DNA of 46,770 nucleotides, taken from positions 1 to 46,770 of the forward strand of contig WRJK01000010.1 in assembly GCA_009782285.1 (NCBI GenBank). The letters are read 5' to 3'. Positions within the stretch are counted from its first letter, which is position 1. Every line of letters starts with the position of its first letter. Both the position numbers and the translations under genes were made by a program. Below are positions 25,012 through 31,767 of the stretch, in pieces. The stretch comes from Clostridiales bacterium (GTDB taxonomy: Bacteria > Bacillota > Clostridia > Peptostreptococcales > Anaerovoracaceae). The notes beneath the pieces are model-generated. The model ran no database searches, was not told the DNA's origin, and was given only the letters and a program-made list of their open reading frames with translations.

Positions 25012-25056
25012 TACTAATTATACAATTAGTATAGTCGCTGGAGCGGCTGCTGTCAA
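25012..25056 (-). promoter_or_regulatory. Promoter and palindrome of the second AAA ATPase
   Basis: Minus strand TTGACA (25056-25051), 17-bp spacer, TATACT (25033-25028). The inverted repeat TACTAATT/AATTAGTA (25012-25019 and 25024-25031) begins inside the -10 and ends next to the GGAGGG ribosome binding site. Confidence 0.75.
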
Positions 25057-25346
25057 GTCCTGCCAACATCAGGAACAGTCACGATATAATCCCGACAATC
25101 TAATTCTAATGGATAATCTGCGAGCAAATTCACCGCCCGCAAACTTTCCGCAGTAATTCCGATACTCGGTATCTTTGTTGTATTTGCACTTTTTCCGATT
25201 GAGCGGGTCAGAAACTCTATTTCAAGTACATTTTCTTTATGAAATTTGCCTACGCCGGTCAAAGGGTCTTCTTTATAGACAAATCCGTTTTGAGTCAGTT
25301 TCGGTATAATGCTTATTTTGTTTTGTGGCCTTCTAATGTACTCAAT
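25053..25346 (-). pseudogene. GSU2403-like nucleotidyltransferase fragment
   Basis: An open frame lacking a proper start encodes RPQNKISIIPKL at its beginning, then VLEIEFLTRSIG, IPSIGITAESLRAVNLLADY and IVTVPDVGRT before a TGA. The order (E/D)-FLT..G, P.LG..A..LR..D.LL..P, V..P resembles the middle of GSU2403-family nucleotidyltransferase-fold proteins, a group often paired with small partner genes. Both the N-terminal catalytic part and the C-terminus are missing. The stop overlaps the -35 of the ATPase promoter. Confidence 0.45.
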
Positions 25347-25644
25347 CCTTTACAATTTTACTAATCATTTCATATTCAACTTTTAATTCTCTTAGTAGTT
25401 TTTCAAAATGCCGTCTTTTTTCTATTTGCATTGACAATTGTTCCGCATTTTCAGAAGCGCTTCCCATATATTTTGAAATAAATTTTTTCCCTTGCCGAAA
25501 TTTTAAATAACAATATTCGTTGTTGCCAATTTTTTTCACAGAAATGGAACCTTTAGGCAAATCATTGATTTCATTAATATAACTCTTTTGCATATCTAAA
25601 TTTCTTTCTTTTTCTTCAAGGAGCATGCTTTCTATCACATTCAT
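25342..25644 (-). CDS. Small hypothetical protein, partner of the nucleotidyltransferase fragment
   Basis: About 100 residues from ATG 25644, which follows GAGGTGAG. A charged N-terminal helix (IESMLLEEKERNLDMQ) leads into LPKGSISVKKIGNNEYCYLK and FRQGKKFISKYMG, then a C-terminal helix (EQLSMQIEKRRHFEKLLREL). The KGS...K..G..Y.YL..R.G.K..SKY.G pattern is familiar from small genes placed before nucleotidyltransferase-like genes, possibly acting as antitoxin or regulator; the role is not established. The gene is under a strongly palindromic promoter, in keeping with self-regulation. Confidence 0.65.
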   Translation of the reverse strand: MNVIESMLLEEKERNLDMQKSYINEINDLPKGSISVKKIGNNEYCYLKFRQGKKFISKYMGSASENAEQLSMQIEKRRHFEKLLRELKVEYEMISKIVKD

Positions 25645-25661
25645 TATTCTCACCTCGAAAC

Positions 25662-25709
25662 AATATTACCCCACAAATATTATATTGTCAATAAGTGTGG
25701 GGTAATATT
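25662..25709 (-). promoter_or_regulatory. Promoter inside a perfect inverted repeat
   Basis: Minus strand TTGACA (25691-25686), 17-bp spacer, TAATAT (25668-25663). Perfect 14-bp arms AATATTACCCCACA and complement lie at 25662-25675 and 25696-25709, one over the -10 and one just upstream of the -35. A further half-site TTACCCCACA follows at about 25713-25722. Confidence 0.8.
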
Positions 25710-25822
25710 CTGTTACCCCACATGCTGACTGATCACTACTGCCGACTGACAGAAAACCATTACTACACGCCTCGATAAATTTAAGCATGGAGACATAACG
25801 AGTTATATTATGGCATACCGGA

Positions 25823-25940
25823 AGGGCAAAAATGCCCTGGAGGAGGCGGCATAAAATCACCACTTGAAGTGGTGGAGTGGAGGAGCCGTGACTTGAAAAA
25901 GCAAATGCCTCTGGTATAATAATAGGGCGGCAAAGCCGCC
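25823..25940. other. Cluster of three perfect hairpins
   Basis: AGGGCA-AAAA-TGCCCT (25823-25838), CACCACTT-G-AAGTGGTG (25858-25874) and GGCGGC-AAA-GCCGCC (25926-25940) within 120 bp, with a TTGAAA...TATAAT promoter-like pair between the second and third. There is no supported gene here. The layout is reminiscent of the ends of IS200/IS605-type elements or of a palindromic MITE, but no transposase is attached. Confidence 0.45.
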
Positions 25941-25950
25941 AGAAAATGTG

Positions 25951-25991
25951 GAAAAAGTAAACAGCCCTCTATTGCTGTTATTCAAGCTGTT
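25951..25991. other. Chimeric relic of an AAA ATPase gene
   Basis: The first 26 bases match 23581-23606 (the 3' end and downstream flank of the second ATPase gene) with one mismatch. They are followed directly by GCTGTTATTCAAGCTGTT, which matches 24952-24969 near the 5' end of the same gene. The two parts share GCT at the join, so this looks like a gene copy reduced by deletion at a microhomology. Confidence 0.6.
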
Positions 25992-26008
25992 ATATTGTGA
26001 CAGTAAAG

Positions 26009-26308
26009 TTATAGTTCAAAATGTTCAAAAATATCCTTGTTCTCCTGCCGACAATCAATAATCGCGTCAATATGTACATCATTTCCCTCAATGAGAAAGA
26101 GTGCTTTATACCGTCTGTCAAATAGGCATTTCCTGTATGTCTCCGAGGGTATATAACGCTATATTTCTCTTTCGTCATGTTCCGCCACTGCGATTATTCG
26201 CGCCATATCTTCTATCACATCGTCTGCTTTCCGCCCTGTATTACCAGCTCTTCGTTCAGCCATAGCGAAATTCAATTCCTCAATATACACAGGTTCTTCA
26301 CTCATCAT
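26009..26308 (-). pseudogene. RelE/ParE-like toxin frame with an internal amber codon
   Basis: The start ATG (26308 or 26305) overlaps the antitoxin stop (ATGATGAGTGA), with GGAGG upstream. The first 49 codons read MMSEEPVYIEELNFAMAERR on to AEHDEREI, then TAG at 26161-26159. The same frame continues RYIPSETYRKCLFDRRYKAL, FLIEGNDVHIDAIIDCRQEN and ends EHFEL at 26009. YRKCLF..RYKALF.IEG..V.I.AI.DCRQ is the C-terminal core of RelE/ParE toxins. Without the stop the protein would be 98 residues, normal for the family. The N-terminal half is less clearly RelE-like. Either a nonsense mutation silenced the toxin or the frame is read through; TAG is used as an ordinary stop elsewhere in the window. 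Confidence 0.65.
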
Positions 26309-26531
26309 CGTCCTCCGCGTCCAACGCCGCTCGAAGTTCAGCTGCATTTTTATATAGCTTTGCAGTTCCATTCGCAACAGCAGCATAACATTCATCAGCC
26401 TCCGCAAGAAGCTCCGCTTCAAACTCCGGGGTATAGCCATTTTCGGTTAGCTGTATGGAGGACAACTCAAAAGGGAGTCTGCGTTTAGGATTCACCCTGA
26501 TGTGCATACCGCTTGAACGTGTATCCGACAT
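26298..26531 (-). CDS. Small antitoxin-like protein upstream of a RelE/ParE-like toxin
   Basis: A 77-residue acidic protein (MSDTRSSGMHIRVNPKRRLP, ending LRAALDAEDDDE) from ATG 26531 with GAGGTGA upstream. The central AEADECYAAVANGTAKLYKN resembles the helical part of RelB/StbD-like antitoxins, though the DNA-binding motif is not obvious. It is translationally coupled to the toxin frame. The promoter is TTGGCA-N17-TAATAT at 26583-26555. It is transcribed away from the large plus-strand operon. Confidence 0.65.
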   Translation of the reverse strand: MSDTRSSGMHIRVNPKRRLPFELSSIQLTENGYTPEFEAELLAEADECYAAVANGTAKLYKNAAELRAALDAEDDDE

Positions 26532-26554
26532 GATTATCACCTCACTATAATATA

Positions 26555-26583
26555 ATATTACACAAAACATCCGCAAATGCCAA
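26555..26583 (-). promoter_or_regulatory. Promoter of the antitoxin-toxin pair
   Basis: TTGGCA (26583-26578), 17-bp spacer, TAATAT (26560-26555) on the minus strand. Confidence 0.6.
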
Positions 26584-26724
26584 TAGAAATTTCTTCTCAC
26601 TTCGCGCCGTTCCCGCACCATTTATTCGCCCCATTTACACTTTGGGTATTGCGGAGGTGAAAAATATGTGATAGGATATCTAAAAAGGTACAATAATTGG
26701 CATTAGTTATCTGGTGAAAGCACG

Positions 26725-27933
26725 TTGGAGGTGGTTAAAATTGATAAAAACTTGAGCCTTATCCGGGGGATGGATACGGCTATTCTAAAGCAGTTGGCAG
26801 AGCAGGGGATTCTTACTGTTTCAGATTTACAGCAGAATACCATGAAGCCCAAAGACCGCGAAGAACTGGCAAAAAAAATCAATGTTGACATCAAAACCTT
26901 GTACATTTGGGCAAAGCAGGCAGAGTTGATGCGTGTTGACGGCATTGATGAAATCAATTCAGAGATGCTTGTAAAATCCGGAATTCGAAATGTGAAAGAT
27001 TTGGCAGATGCAGATACAAGGACGCTGATGCAGCTACTTGATGTGACCATTAAGAACGACAGCGGTGCACCAAACAAAGTGCCCAGCATAGCCATTTCAA
27101 CCAACGAGCTGGAAGCATGGCAAAAAGCGGCTTCCGCTTTAATGCCGTTGTTTGAGGTCGATTCAGACGACAAAGCGTTGGAGGTGCTTTTCACAAAAAC
27201 CAATTCCGATGGAAAAGCGGCATTTATCAAACTGGATTATGCAGAGGTTGCAGCAAAAGCAGTAAAAGAAACAGAACTAAAGACAAACGAATTGGTAAGA
27301 CCCGATAAGCCGCTCAGGTTTTCCTTGATAGAGGAGCCAAAAGTCAAGGAAGGCGGGTTCTTTTTCAGCCTTTCTGAAATGATGGTCGACATCGGCCGGG
27401 GCGTAGCCAAGGCGCAGCACGAACTGGACATGAGCTCGATCGAAATACAAAAATACATCGACTCCCACGAGACGCTGAGCAACTACGGACTTTCTGCAAC
27501 TTGGTACGTCATGCCGGAAACGTCGTTCCAGATTAAAGTTGATTACTCCGTGGTCCGTGAAGAAACAGAGGACGGGACAAAAGAGACTGCAACGCTGCCG
27601 GCTCGCTTGCGGGTGGCCCCCGTCAACGCAAAATACCAGAACTACTTCAAACGCAGCGCCAACATGGAAAGCGAACTGAGTTTCAAGATCGTCCCCGTCC
27701 CCCCGCCGGTAAGGTTTACCGAGGTGGTGTTTGTACCTGACCTCATAGGGCTTAGCTTGGAAGAGGCGAAACAGTTGATATCGGAATCGCGCCTGCTGAT
27801 CGGCGACATTATCTCCATAAGCGAAAAGACGGAGAACGGAAAAGAGACGCAGGTGGTGTCCCAGTCCAAAGAACCCGGGACTGAAGCGGCGGTGAACGAC
27901 GTAATCAACATTGCCTATATGAAGGAGGGGTGA
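26725..27933 (+). CDS. Three-domain protein: helical N-terminus, family-X domain, PASTA
   Basis: About 400 residues. Residues 1-~110 have two helix-hairpin-helix-like segments (LIRGMDTAILKQLAEQGILT and VDGIDEINSEMLVKSGIRNV), like DUF4332. Residues ~205-340 form a domain shared with the genes at 28680 and 29309 (SLSEMMVDIGRGVAKAQHEL, ATWYVMPETSFQIKVDYSVV, RVAPVNAKYQNYFKRS, SELSFKIVPVPPP). Residues ~345-402 are a PASTA domain (VPDLIGLSLEEAKQLI). No signal peptide. The start is uncertain: TTG 26725 is used here, but GGAGGTGG at 26727-26734 is placed for a rare ATT start at 26740. First gene of an eight-gene plus-strand cluster; role unknown. Confidence 0.8.
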   Translation: MEVVKIDKNLSLIRGMDTAILKQLAEQGILTVSDLQQNTMKPKDREELAKKINVDIKTLYIWAKQAELMRVDGIDEINSEMLVKSGIRNVKDLADADTRTLMQLLDVTIKNDSGAPNKVPSIAISTNELEAWQKAASALMPLFEVDSDDKALEVLFTKTNSDGKAAFIKLDYAEVAAKAVKETELKTNELVRPDKPLRFSLIEEPKVKEGGFFFSLSEMMVDIGRGVAKAQHELDMSSIEIQKYIDSHETLSNYGLSATWYVMPETSFQIKVDYSVVREETEDGTKETATLPARLRVAPVNAKYQNYFKRSANMESELSFKIVPVPPPVRFTEVVFVPDLIGLSLEEAKQLISESRLLIGDIISISEKTENGKETQVVSQSKEPGTEAAVNDVINIAYMKEG

Positions 27934-27935
27934 GC

Positions 27936-28655
27936 ATGCCGGACAAAGACGACGTGCGCTTGTCAAAACTTGACGCTGGGATTGAACTTGAGATAATAAA
28001 CAAAGATGCCAAGATTGTGCAGCTTGAGGACGACCTAAAGACGCAGGAAGCGGTTTTTGAGGAAAGGCTGTCGGTTTCGCAAAAACGATTAACTGAAAGC
28101 GAAGAAACCATCGCAAAGCTGCAAAATGAATTAAACGCGAAATACGACAAAACCGGGGCAGACGAAGCACTGCTTCAGGCAAACGAGCAGTATGCGCTGG
28201 TTATCCGTGCAGTTAGAAAGGAAGCTGAACTGAAAACAGACCAGGTTGTTGAGCTGGAAAGCAGCCTAGAGGCGTCGAAACGGGAGCTGAACCGCGCAAA
28301 CGCAGCGCTAAACGACGTCCAGACACTGTATTTAGCAGCCCAAGAGCAAAAAAACCAGCTTGAAAGCCAACTTGACACCCTGAACAAAAAAACCCAGGCT
28401 GCTTTTGAAATGTCGGACATTTCCCAGTACCTGACTTCTGTCATCAACGATTTCAACAATTCGGTAAACACTGAAGACGCAACGGTAAACTACATCATCA
28501 ACGAATTGGATGTAGACATGAAAGCAAGCATTGCCAAGACAGAAGACAGCAAGCTGCTTATGGCGGCGCCAAGCCTGTCTGCCAGCAGCCCCGAAGCCCT
28601 GAGCACTATCAAGTTTTCCATTAGCGCAGTGCCAAAAGACACTGACAGCATTTAG
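27936..28655 (+). CDS. Coiled-coil protein of the family-X operon
   Basis: A 239-residue protein from ATG 27936, with AAGGAGGGG seven bases upstream overlapping the previous stop region. Residues ~15-165 are almost continuously helical and heptad-like (IVQLEDDLKTQEAVFEERLS; LTESEETIAKLQNELNAKYD; AQEQKNQLESQLDTLNKK). The final ~75 residues (MSDISQYLTSVINDFNNSVN ... STIKFSISAVP) look globular, with a short strand. I do not recognise a family. Its position suggests a structural or linking part of the assembly encoded by the operon. Confidence 0.8.
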   Translation: MPDKDDVRLSKLDAGIELEIINKDAKIVQLEDDLKTQEAVFEERLSVSQKRLTESEETIAKLQNELNAKYDKTGADEALLQANEQYALVIRAVRKEAELKTDQVVELESSLEASKRELNRANAALNDVQTLYLAAQEQKNQLESQLDTLNKKTQAAFEMSDISQYLTSVINDFNNSVNTEDATVNYIINELDVDMKASIAKTEDSKLLMAAPSLSASSPEALSTIKFSISAVPKDTDSI

Positions 28656-28679
28656 ATTTAAAAGGAAGAGGTGAAGCAT

Positions 28680-29240
28680 ATGCCAAACGTAGGTCAAGAA
28701 TTACTGAATGTGCCATTTCCAGAAATGGTTTTGAAGCTTGCCACCGCCATTGCCGAAGGGCAATACAAGCTGGATCAGGTAAGCTGCGAGATTGCCAAGT
28801 TCATGGGCGACAAAAAAGCGGCGCCGGTTTACTTGCCTGACCTGACAGACCCAGAAGGAAAGAGGGAAATTGTTACTTCGTTGATTGGCGCTGGTTTCCA
28901 GCCCACGTTCTACCAGTTTACCGACACCATTATTGAAGTCAAGATGGCTATATCCATGAACCAGTCCACCGAAAAATCCGGTTCAGTCAGCGCAAAAGGA
29001 GGGTTCGGGTGTTTTTCCGCTTCGGTCACCGCGTCCTATTCGTCCAAGTATTCATACAGCGTAGAGGGATCAAGCCTCCTGCGGACTAAAATAACGCCGC
29101 TCCCGCCCAACCCGTTCATGATGAGGATACTGGACATGAAGGCGGAAATGCAGCAGCAGCAAATGGCGTTATTGCTGATGGAGGCAGAAAGGCAAATCGA
29201 AGCAAAGAGGAAAGAGCTGGAGGAGGAAGCGTCTGAGTAA
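28680..29240 (+). CDS. Family-X protein 1
   Basis: A 187-residue protein from ATG 28680 (AGGAAGAGGTG upstream). N-terminal helix ELLNVPFPEMVLKLATAIAE, then ASCEIAKFMGDKK-type second helix (VSCEIAKFMGDK), GAGFQPTFYQFTDTIIEVKM (beta), a Gly/Ser-rich loop, ASYSSKYSYSVEGSSLLRTK, PLPPNPFMMRILDMKAEMQQ and a charged C-terminal helix. Nearly the same architecture occurs at 29309, and a relative is embedded in the gene at 26725. No known function comes to mind. The alternation of amphipathic helices and a strand-rich core with a helical tail would suit a self-assembling protein, but that is inference. Confidence 0.8.
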   Translation: MPNVGQELLNVPFPEMVLKLATAIAEGQYKLDQVSCEIAKFMGDKKAAPVYLPDLTDPEGKREIVTSLIGAGFQPTFYQFTDTIIEVKMAISMNQSTEKSGSVSAKGGFGCFSASVTASYSSKYSYSVEGSSLLRTKITPLPPNPFMMRILDMKAEMQQQQMALLLMEAERQIEAKRKELEEEASE

Positions 29241-29308
29241 GGCAAAGGCCCAAGGAGACGAATAATCGCTGAACGTGCATTGTTATAAAAAGAAAGGATG
29301 AAAAATAA

Positions 29309-29905
29309 ATGAGCGTAGGTCAACAATTATTAGATGTCCCATTCCCGGAAATGGTTTTCAAGCTGGCATCGGCAATAGCCGAGAGCCAGGTCAAGCTGGA
29401 CATGGCGAGCATAGACATTATGAAGATTATGGGTGACAAAACAAACTGCCCGGTGTATCTTCCGGCAATTCAGCTCGACGACAGCGGCAATCTTACAGAC
29501 AATGACAACGATGTTGTGACGTCCATGATCGGCGCGGGCTTCCAGCCCACGTTCTACCAGTTCGCGGAGACGATGATCGAGGTTCAGATGACAATAACCG
29601 TAACGACTGAAAGCTCGACCGAGCGTACGGAAAAAGGGAACAACACCAGCTACATATATTCAAGGTTCCCAAGGTACATCGCCGTCCGGTCGACGCCGGT
29701 AAACGCGACGTATTCGAGCAAATACAATTTTTCCCAGGAAGGGACAAGCACCATCAGGACCAGGCTGGTGCCTCTGCCTCCAAACCCCGTAATCCAGAGG
29801 CTTTTAGACATGAAAGCCCAAGCGATGCAAAACAGTTTTGAGCTGCAGCTGAAAGCCATCGAAGCGGCCATAGAAAAAAAGCTGCAAGAAACTGAAGCAG
29901 AGTAA
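29309..29905 (+). CDS. Family-X protein 2
   Basis: A 198-residue paralogue of the preceding gene. Shared blocks in order: QQLLDVPFPEMVFKLASAIA, LDMASIDIMKIMGDK, GAGFQPTFYQFAETMIEVQM, RSTPVNATYSSKYNFSQEG, RTRLVPLPPNPVIQRLLDMK, then a charged helix (KAIEAAIEKKLQETEAE). Compared with family-X protein 1 it has an acidic insertion (LDDSGNLTDNDNDV). AAAGAAAGGATG lies upstream. A terminator-like hairpin follows within 40 bp, so this may be the last gene of the most abundant transcript. Confidence 0.82.
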   Translation: MSVGQQLLDVPFPEMVFKLASAIAESQVKLDMASIDIMKIMGDKTNCPVYLPAIQLDDSGNLTDNDNDVVTSMIGAGFQPTFYQFAETMIEVQMTITVTTESSTERTEKGNNTSYIYSRFPRYIAVRSTPVNATYSSKYNFSQEGTSTIRTRLVPLPPNPVIQRLLDMKAQAMQNSFELQLKAIEAAIEKKLQETEAE

Positions 29906-29943
29906 GAAGCTTTGAGCTTACAAGCAGATCATTTATTCACCTG

Positions 29944-29993
29944 AAAATCATGATGCAGTTGGCTGCTTTTTAGCTGCTGCATCATGATTTTTG
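29944..29993 (+). terminator. Intra-operon terminator or attenuator
   Basis: Perfect 15-bp arms AAAATCATGATGCAG and complement (29944-29958 and 29977-29991), loop of 18 bases that can itself pair (GCTGC/GCAGC-like), ending in a T-run (ATTTTT). It lies between family-X protein 2 and the basic repeat protein, with no promoter evident after it, so partial read-through would lower expression of the downstream four genes. Confidence 0.75.
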
Positions 29994-30016
29994 AGCGCGT
30001 TGAGAGTGGCGTTGAC

Positions 30017-31045
30017 ATGGATATTGGCACAGATTGCAAGAACAAAACACCAAACGGTCCCCTGAGCGGCAGCGCCATGGAAGAGCTGCTTCGGAATTCG
30101 GTTTTGCTGGACCCGGATTTTTTGACAGACGACGACGAAAACGAAAACGATGACGAAAAGGCAACAGACCCGGCAGACAGCCAGGACAACAGCGAAAGCG
30201 TTGCGGCTGAAGACCCATTCCAGATGAATATGCCAATGCCAATGGACATGCCGGCTCAAGAAGAAAACAAAACAGCGGCATGGCGGGCGTTTGAAACGCC
30301 GCAGCCAAAAAAGGAGCTATGGGAAAGGCCAAGAGAAAAGCCTGCAAAAGAGCAGCGCGAAAAGCCGAGGGAAAAGCAACGGCCCGAGAAGGAGCCGAGG
30401 GAAAAGCAGCGGCCCGAGAAGGAGCCGAGGGAAAAGCAGCGGCCCGAGAAGGAGCCGAGGGAAAAGCAGCGGCCCGAGAAGGAGCCGAAGGAAAAGCAGC
30501 GGCCCGAGAAGGAGCCGAGGGAAAAGCAGCGGCTCGAGAAAGAGCCGAGGGAAAAGCCGCGGTCCAAGAAGGAATCGAGGGAAAGGCAGCGGCCCGAGAA
30601 GGAGCCGAGGGAAAGGCAGCGGCCCGAGAAGGAGCCGAGGGAAAAGCCGAGAGAAAAGCCCGAGAAAGAGCCGAGAGAAAAGCCGAGAGAAAAGCCCAAG
30701 AAAAAGCCACGCGAGTACGATGTGTATTTGGACAAGCTTAAACTGAAAGAAGACAAGCCGAAGCCAAAGCCAAAAGAGGACAAGCCAAAACCAAAAGAGG
30801 ACAAGCCAAAATCAAAAGAGGACAAGCCAAAATCAAAAATTGGCCCAAAAGCTTCCCGCGCACCCTTTCAGATGAACATGAACATGAACAAGGGTACGGA
30901 TACGGGTAAGGATATGAACATGAACATGAACATGAACATGAATATAAATACGGGTGAAAGCAAGGAGGACAACCCATGGACGAGGCGGTATTCAGAGAAA
31001 TCGCCAATGAAATTAAAGGACTTAACAACCAAGCGGTTCGAATGA
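30017..31045 (+). CDS. Low-complexity basic repeat protein
   Basis: About 342 residues. The acidic N-terminus (LDPDFLTDDDENENDDEKAT) and DPFQMNMPMPMDMP lead into ~110 residues of EKQRPEKEPR-type decapeptides (about 30340-30700), then EDKPKPKP/EDKPKSK heptapeptides, and a tail with APFQMNMNMN and further MN dipeptides before a short C-terminus overlapping the next gene by 70 bp. The DPFQMNM motif thus appears before and after the repeat. Start uncertain: ATG 30017 is chosen over 29984, which lies in the terminator stem; neither has a strong ribosome binding site. Predicted disordered, charge-segregated; perhaps a linker or condensate-forming scaffold. No known family. Confidence 0.65.
   Translation: MDIGTDCKNKTPNGPLSGSAMEELLRNSVLLDPDFLTDDDENENDDEKATDPADSQDNSESVAAEDPFQMNMPMPMDMPAQEENKTAAWRAFETPQPKKELWERPREKPAKEQREKPREKQRPEKEPREKQRPEKEPREKQRPEKEPREKQRPEKEPKEKQRPEKEPREKQRLEKEPREKPRSKKESRERQRPEKEPRERQRPEKEPREKPREKPEKEPREKPREKPKKKPREYDVYLDKLKLKEDKPKPKPKEDKPKPKEDKPKSKEDKPKSKIGPKASRAPFQMNMNMNKGTDTGKDMNMNMNMNMNINTGESKEDNPWTRRYSEKSPMKLKDLTTKRFE
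30360..30660 (+). repeat. 30-bp tandem repeat encoding EKQRPEKEPR-type units
   Basis: About ten 30-bp units with the core GAGAAGGAGCCGAGGGAAAA repeat almost perfectly, some with single-base changes (K to R, P to L or S). Followed by a 21-24-bp unit coding for EDKPKPK / EDKPKSK from about 30750 to 30840. Tracts of this sort are prone to slippage. Confidence 0.9.
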
Positions 31046-31437
31046 TAGAGCAGGGCGATTTGATCAAAGCGGAGGCTCTGTGCAAGAGGGCGCTGGAGAT
31101 CACGCAGAAATTCGACTATGCTGACGGGATGGCCATGGTTTTCTTCAACCTCGCCAACCTTGAAGCCCTCCGCGGGGATTTGCTCAAGGCTATGACGTAT
31201 GGTGCCCTGTGCGGGGAGATGCACGAAAGGGCTCAGACAGACTCTGCGAGCTGTAACGAGCTGCTTGGCAAATTGGCAAAGGCGGCAATGAAAAAGGGAA
31301 TGGAGCACGAGAGAAAAGGCGAGTTGGCGGAAGCGCTGGAGCATTACTACGCAAGCGTGCCCTTTTCGGAAGAAAAATACCGCAATGCAATGCTCAAGGA
31401 AATAGAAATGATCGAAAGGGTGGCGGCAAATGAATGA
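30976..31437 (+). CDS. TPR-repeat protein 1
   Basis: A 153-residue all-helical protein from ATG 30976 with AAGGAGG placed eight bases upstream, inside the end of the preceding gene. Helix pairs such as MIEQGDLIKAEALCKRALEI, GMAMVFFNLANLEALRGDLL and GMEHERKGELAEALEHYYAS fit degenerate tetratricopeptide repeats, so it should bind peptides or partner proteins. The stop overlaps the start of the next gene by eight bases. Likely an adaptor within the operon's complex. Confidence 0.8.
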   Translation: MDEAVFREIANEIKGLNNQAVRMIEQGDLIKAEALCKRALEITQKFDYADGMAMVFFNLANLEALRGDLLKAMTYGALCGEMHERAQTDSASCNELLGKLAKAAMKKGMEHERKGELAEALEHYYASVPFSEEKYRNAMLKEIEMIERVAANE

Positions 31438-31765
31438 AATAGACAAAGAGATGACGGCAAAAACGCTGAAGCACCTCAACCAGCTGGCGATGCAGGCGGT
31501 TCGCCAGAAGAATTACCGACAGGCACTGGACAGCTTCACCCAGAGCCTTGTGATTGAAGAAAAACTGGGCATGAAAGCGCAAATGGCAGAGTCGTTTTTC
31601 AACATGGCTACAACGTATTACATGATGGAAGAATACCAAGAAGCTTTAAACAAAGCAAATTTTGCCCTAACGCTGTTCCGACAGGAAAACAAAGCGGACG
31701 ATATCGCCAAAACGCAGGAAATGATCTGCGAAATCAAGGAGAAGACGGGTCAGGAGGGCCGATAG
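31430..31765 (+). CDS. TPR-repeat protein 2
   Basis: A 111-residue helical protein starting at ATG 31430 (GGGTGG upstream), overlapping the previous stop. AVRQKNYRQALDSFTQSLVI, KAQMAESFFNMATTYYMMEE and YQEALNKANFALTLFRQENK are clear TPR helices; about three repeats are present. It is a shorter relative of the preceding protein. It ends two bases before the amidase-like gene, so all three are probably translated together. Confidence 0.85.
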   Translation: MNEIDKEMTAKTLKHLNQLAMQAVRQKNYRQALDSFTQSLVIEEKLGMKAQMAESFFNMATTYYMMEEYQEALNKANFALTLFRQENKADDIAKTQEMICEIKEKTGQEGR

Positions 31766-31767
31766 CC

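Noticed and set aside
25666-25863. Small minus-strand gene of 65 codons
   Set aside because: It covers hairpins and a palindromic promoter and has no family-like features.
30256-30825. Antisense frames across the basic repeat protein
   Set aside because: Repeat-driven open frames (SFSGRC- and AAFPSAPSR-type) with no start signals; the sense strand fits the operon.
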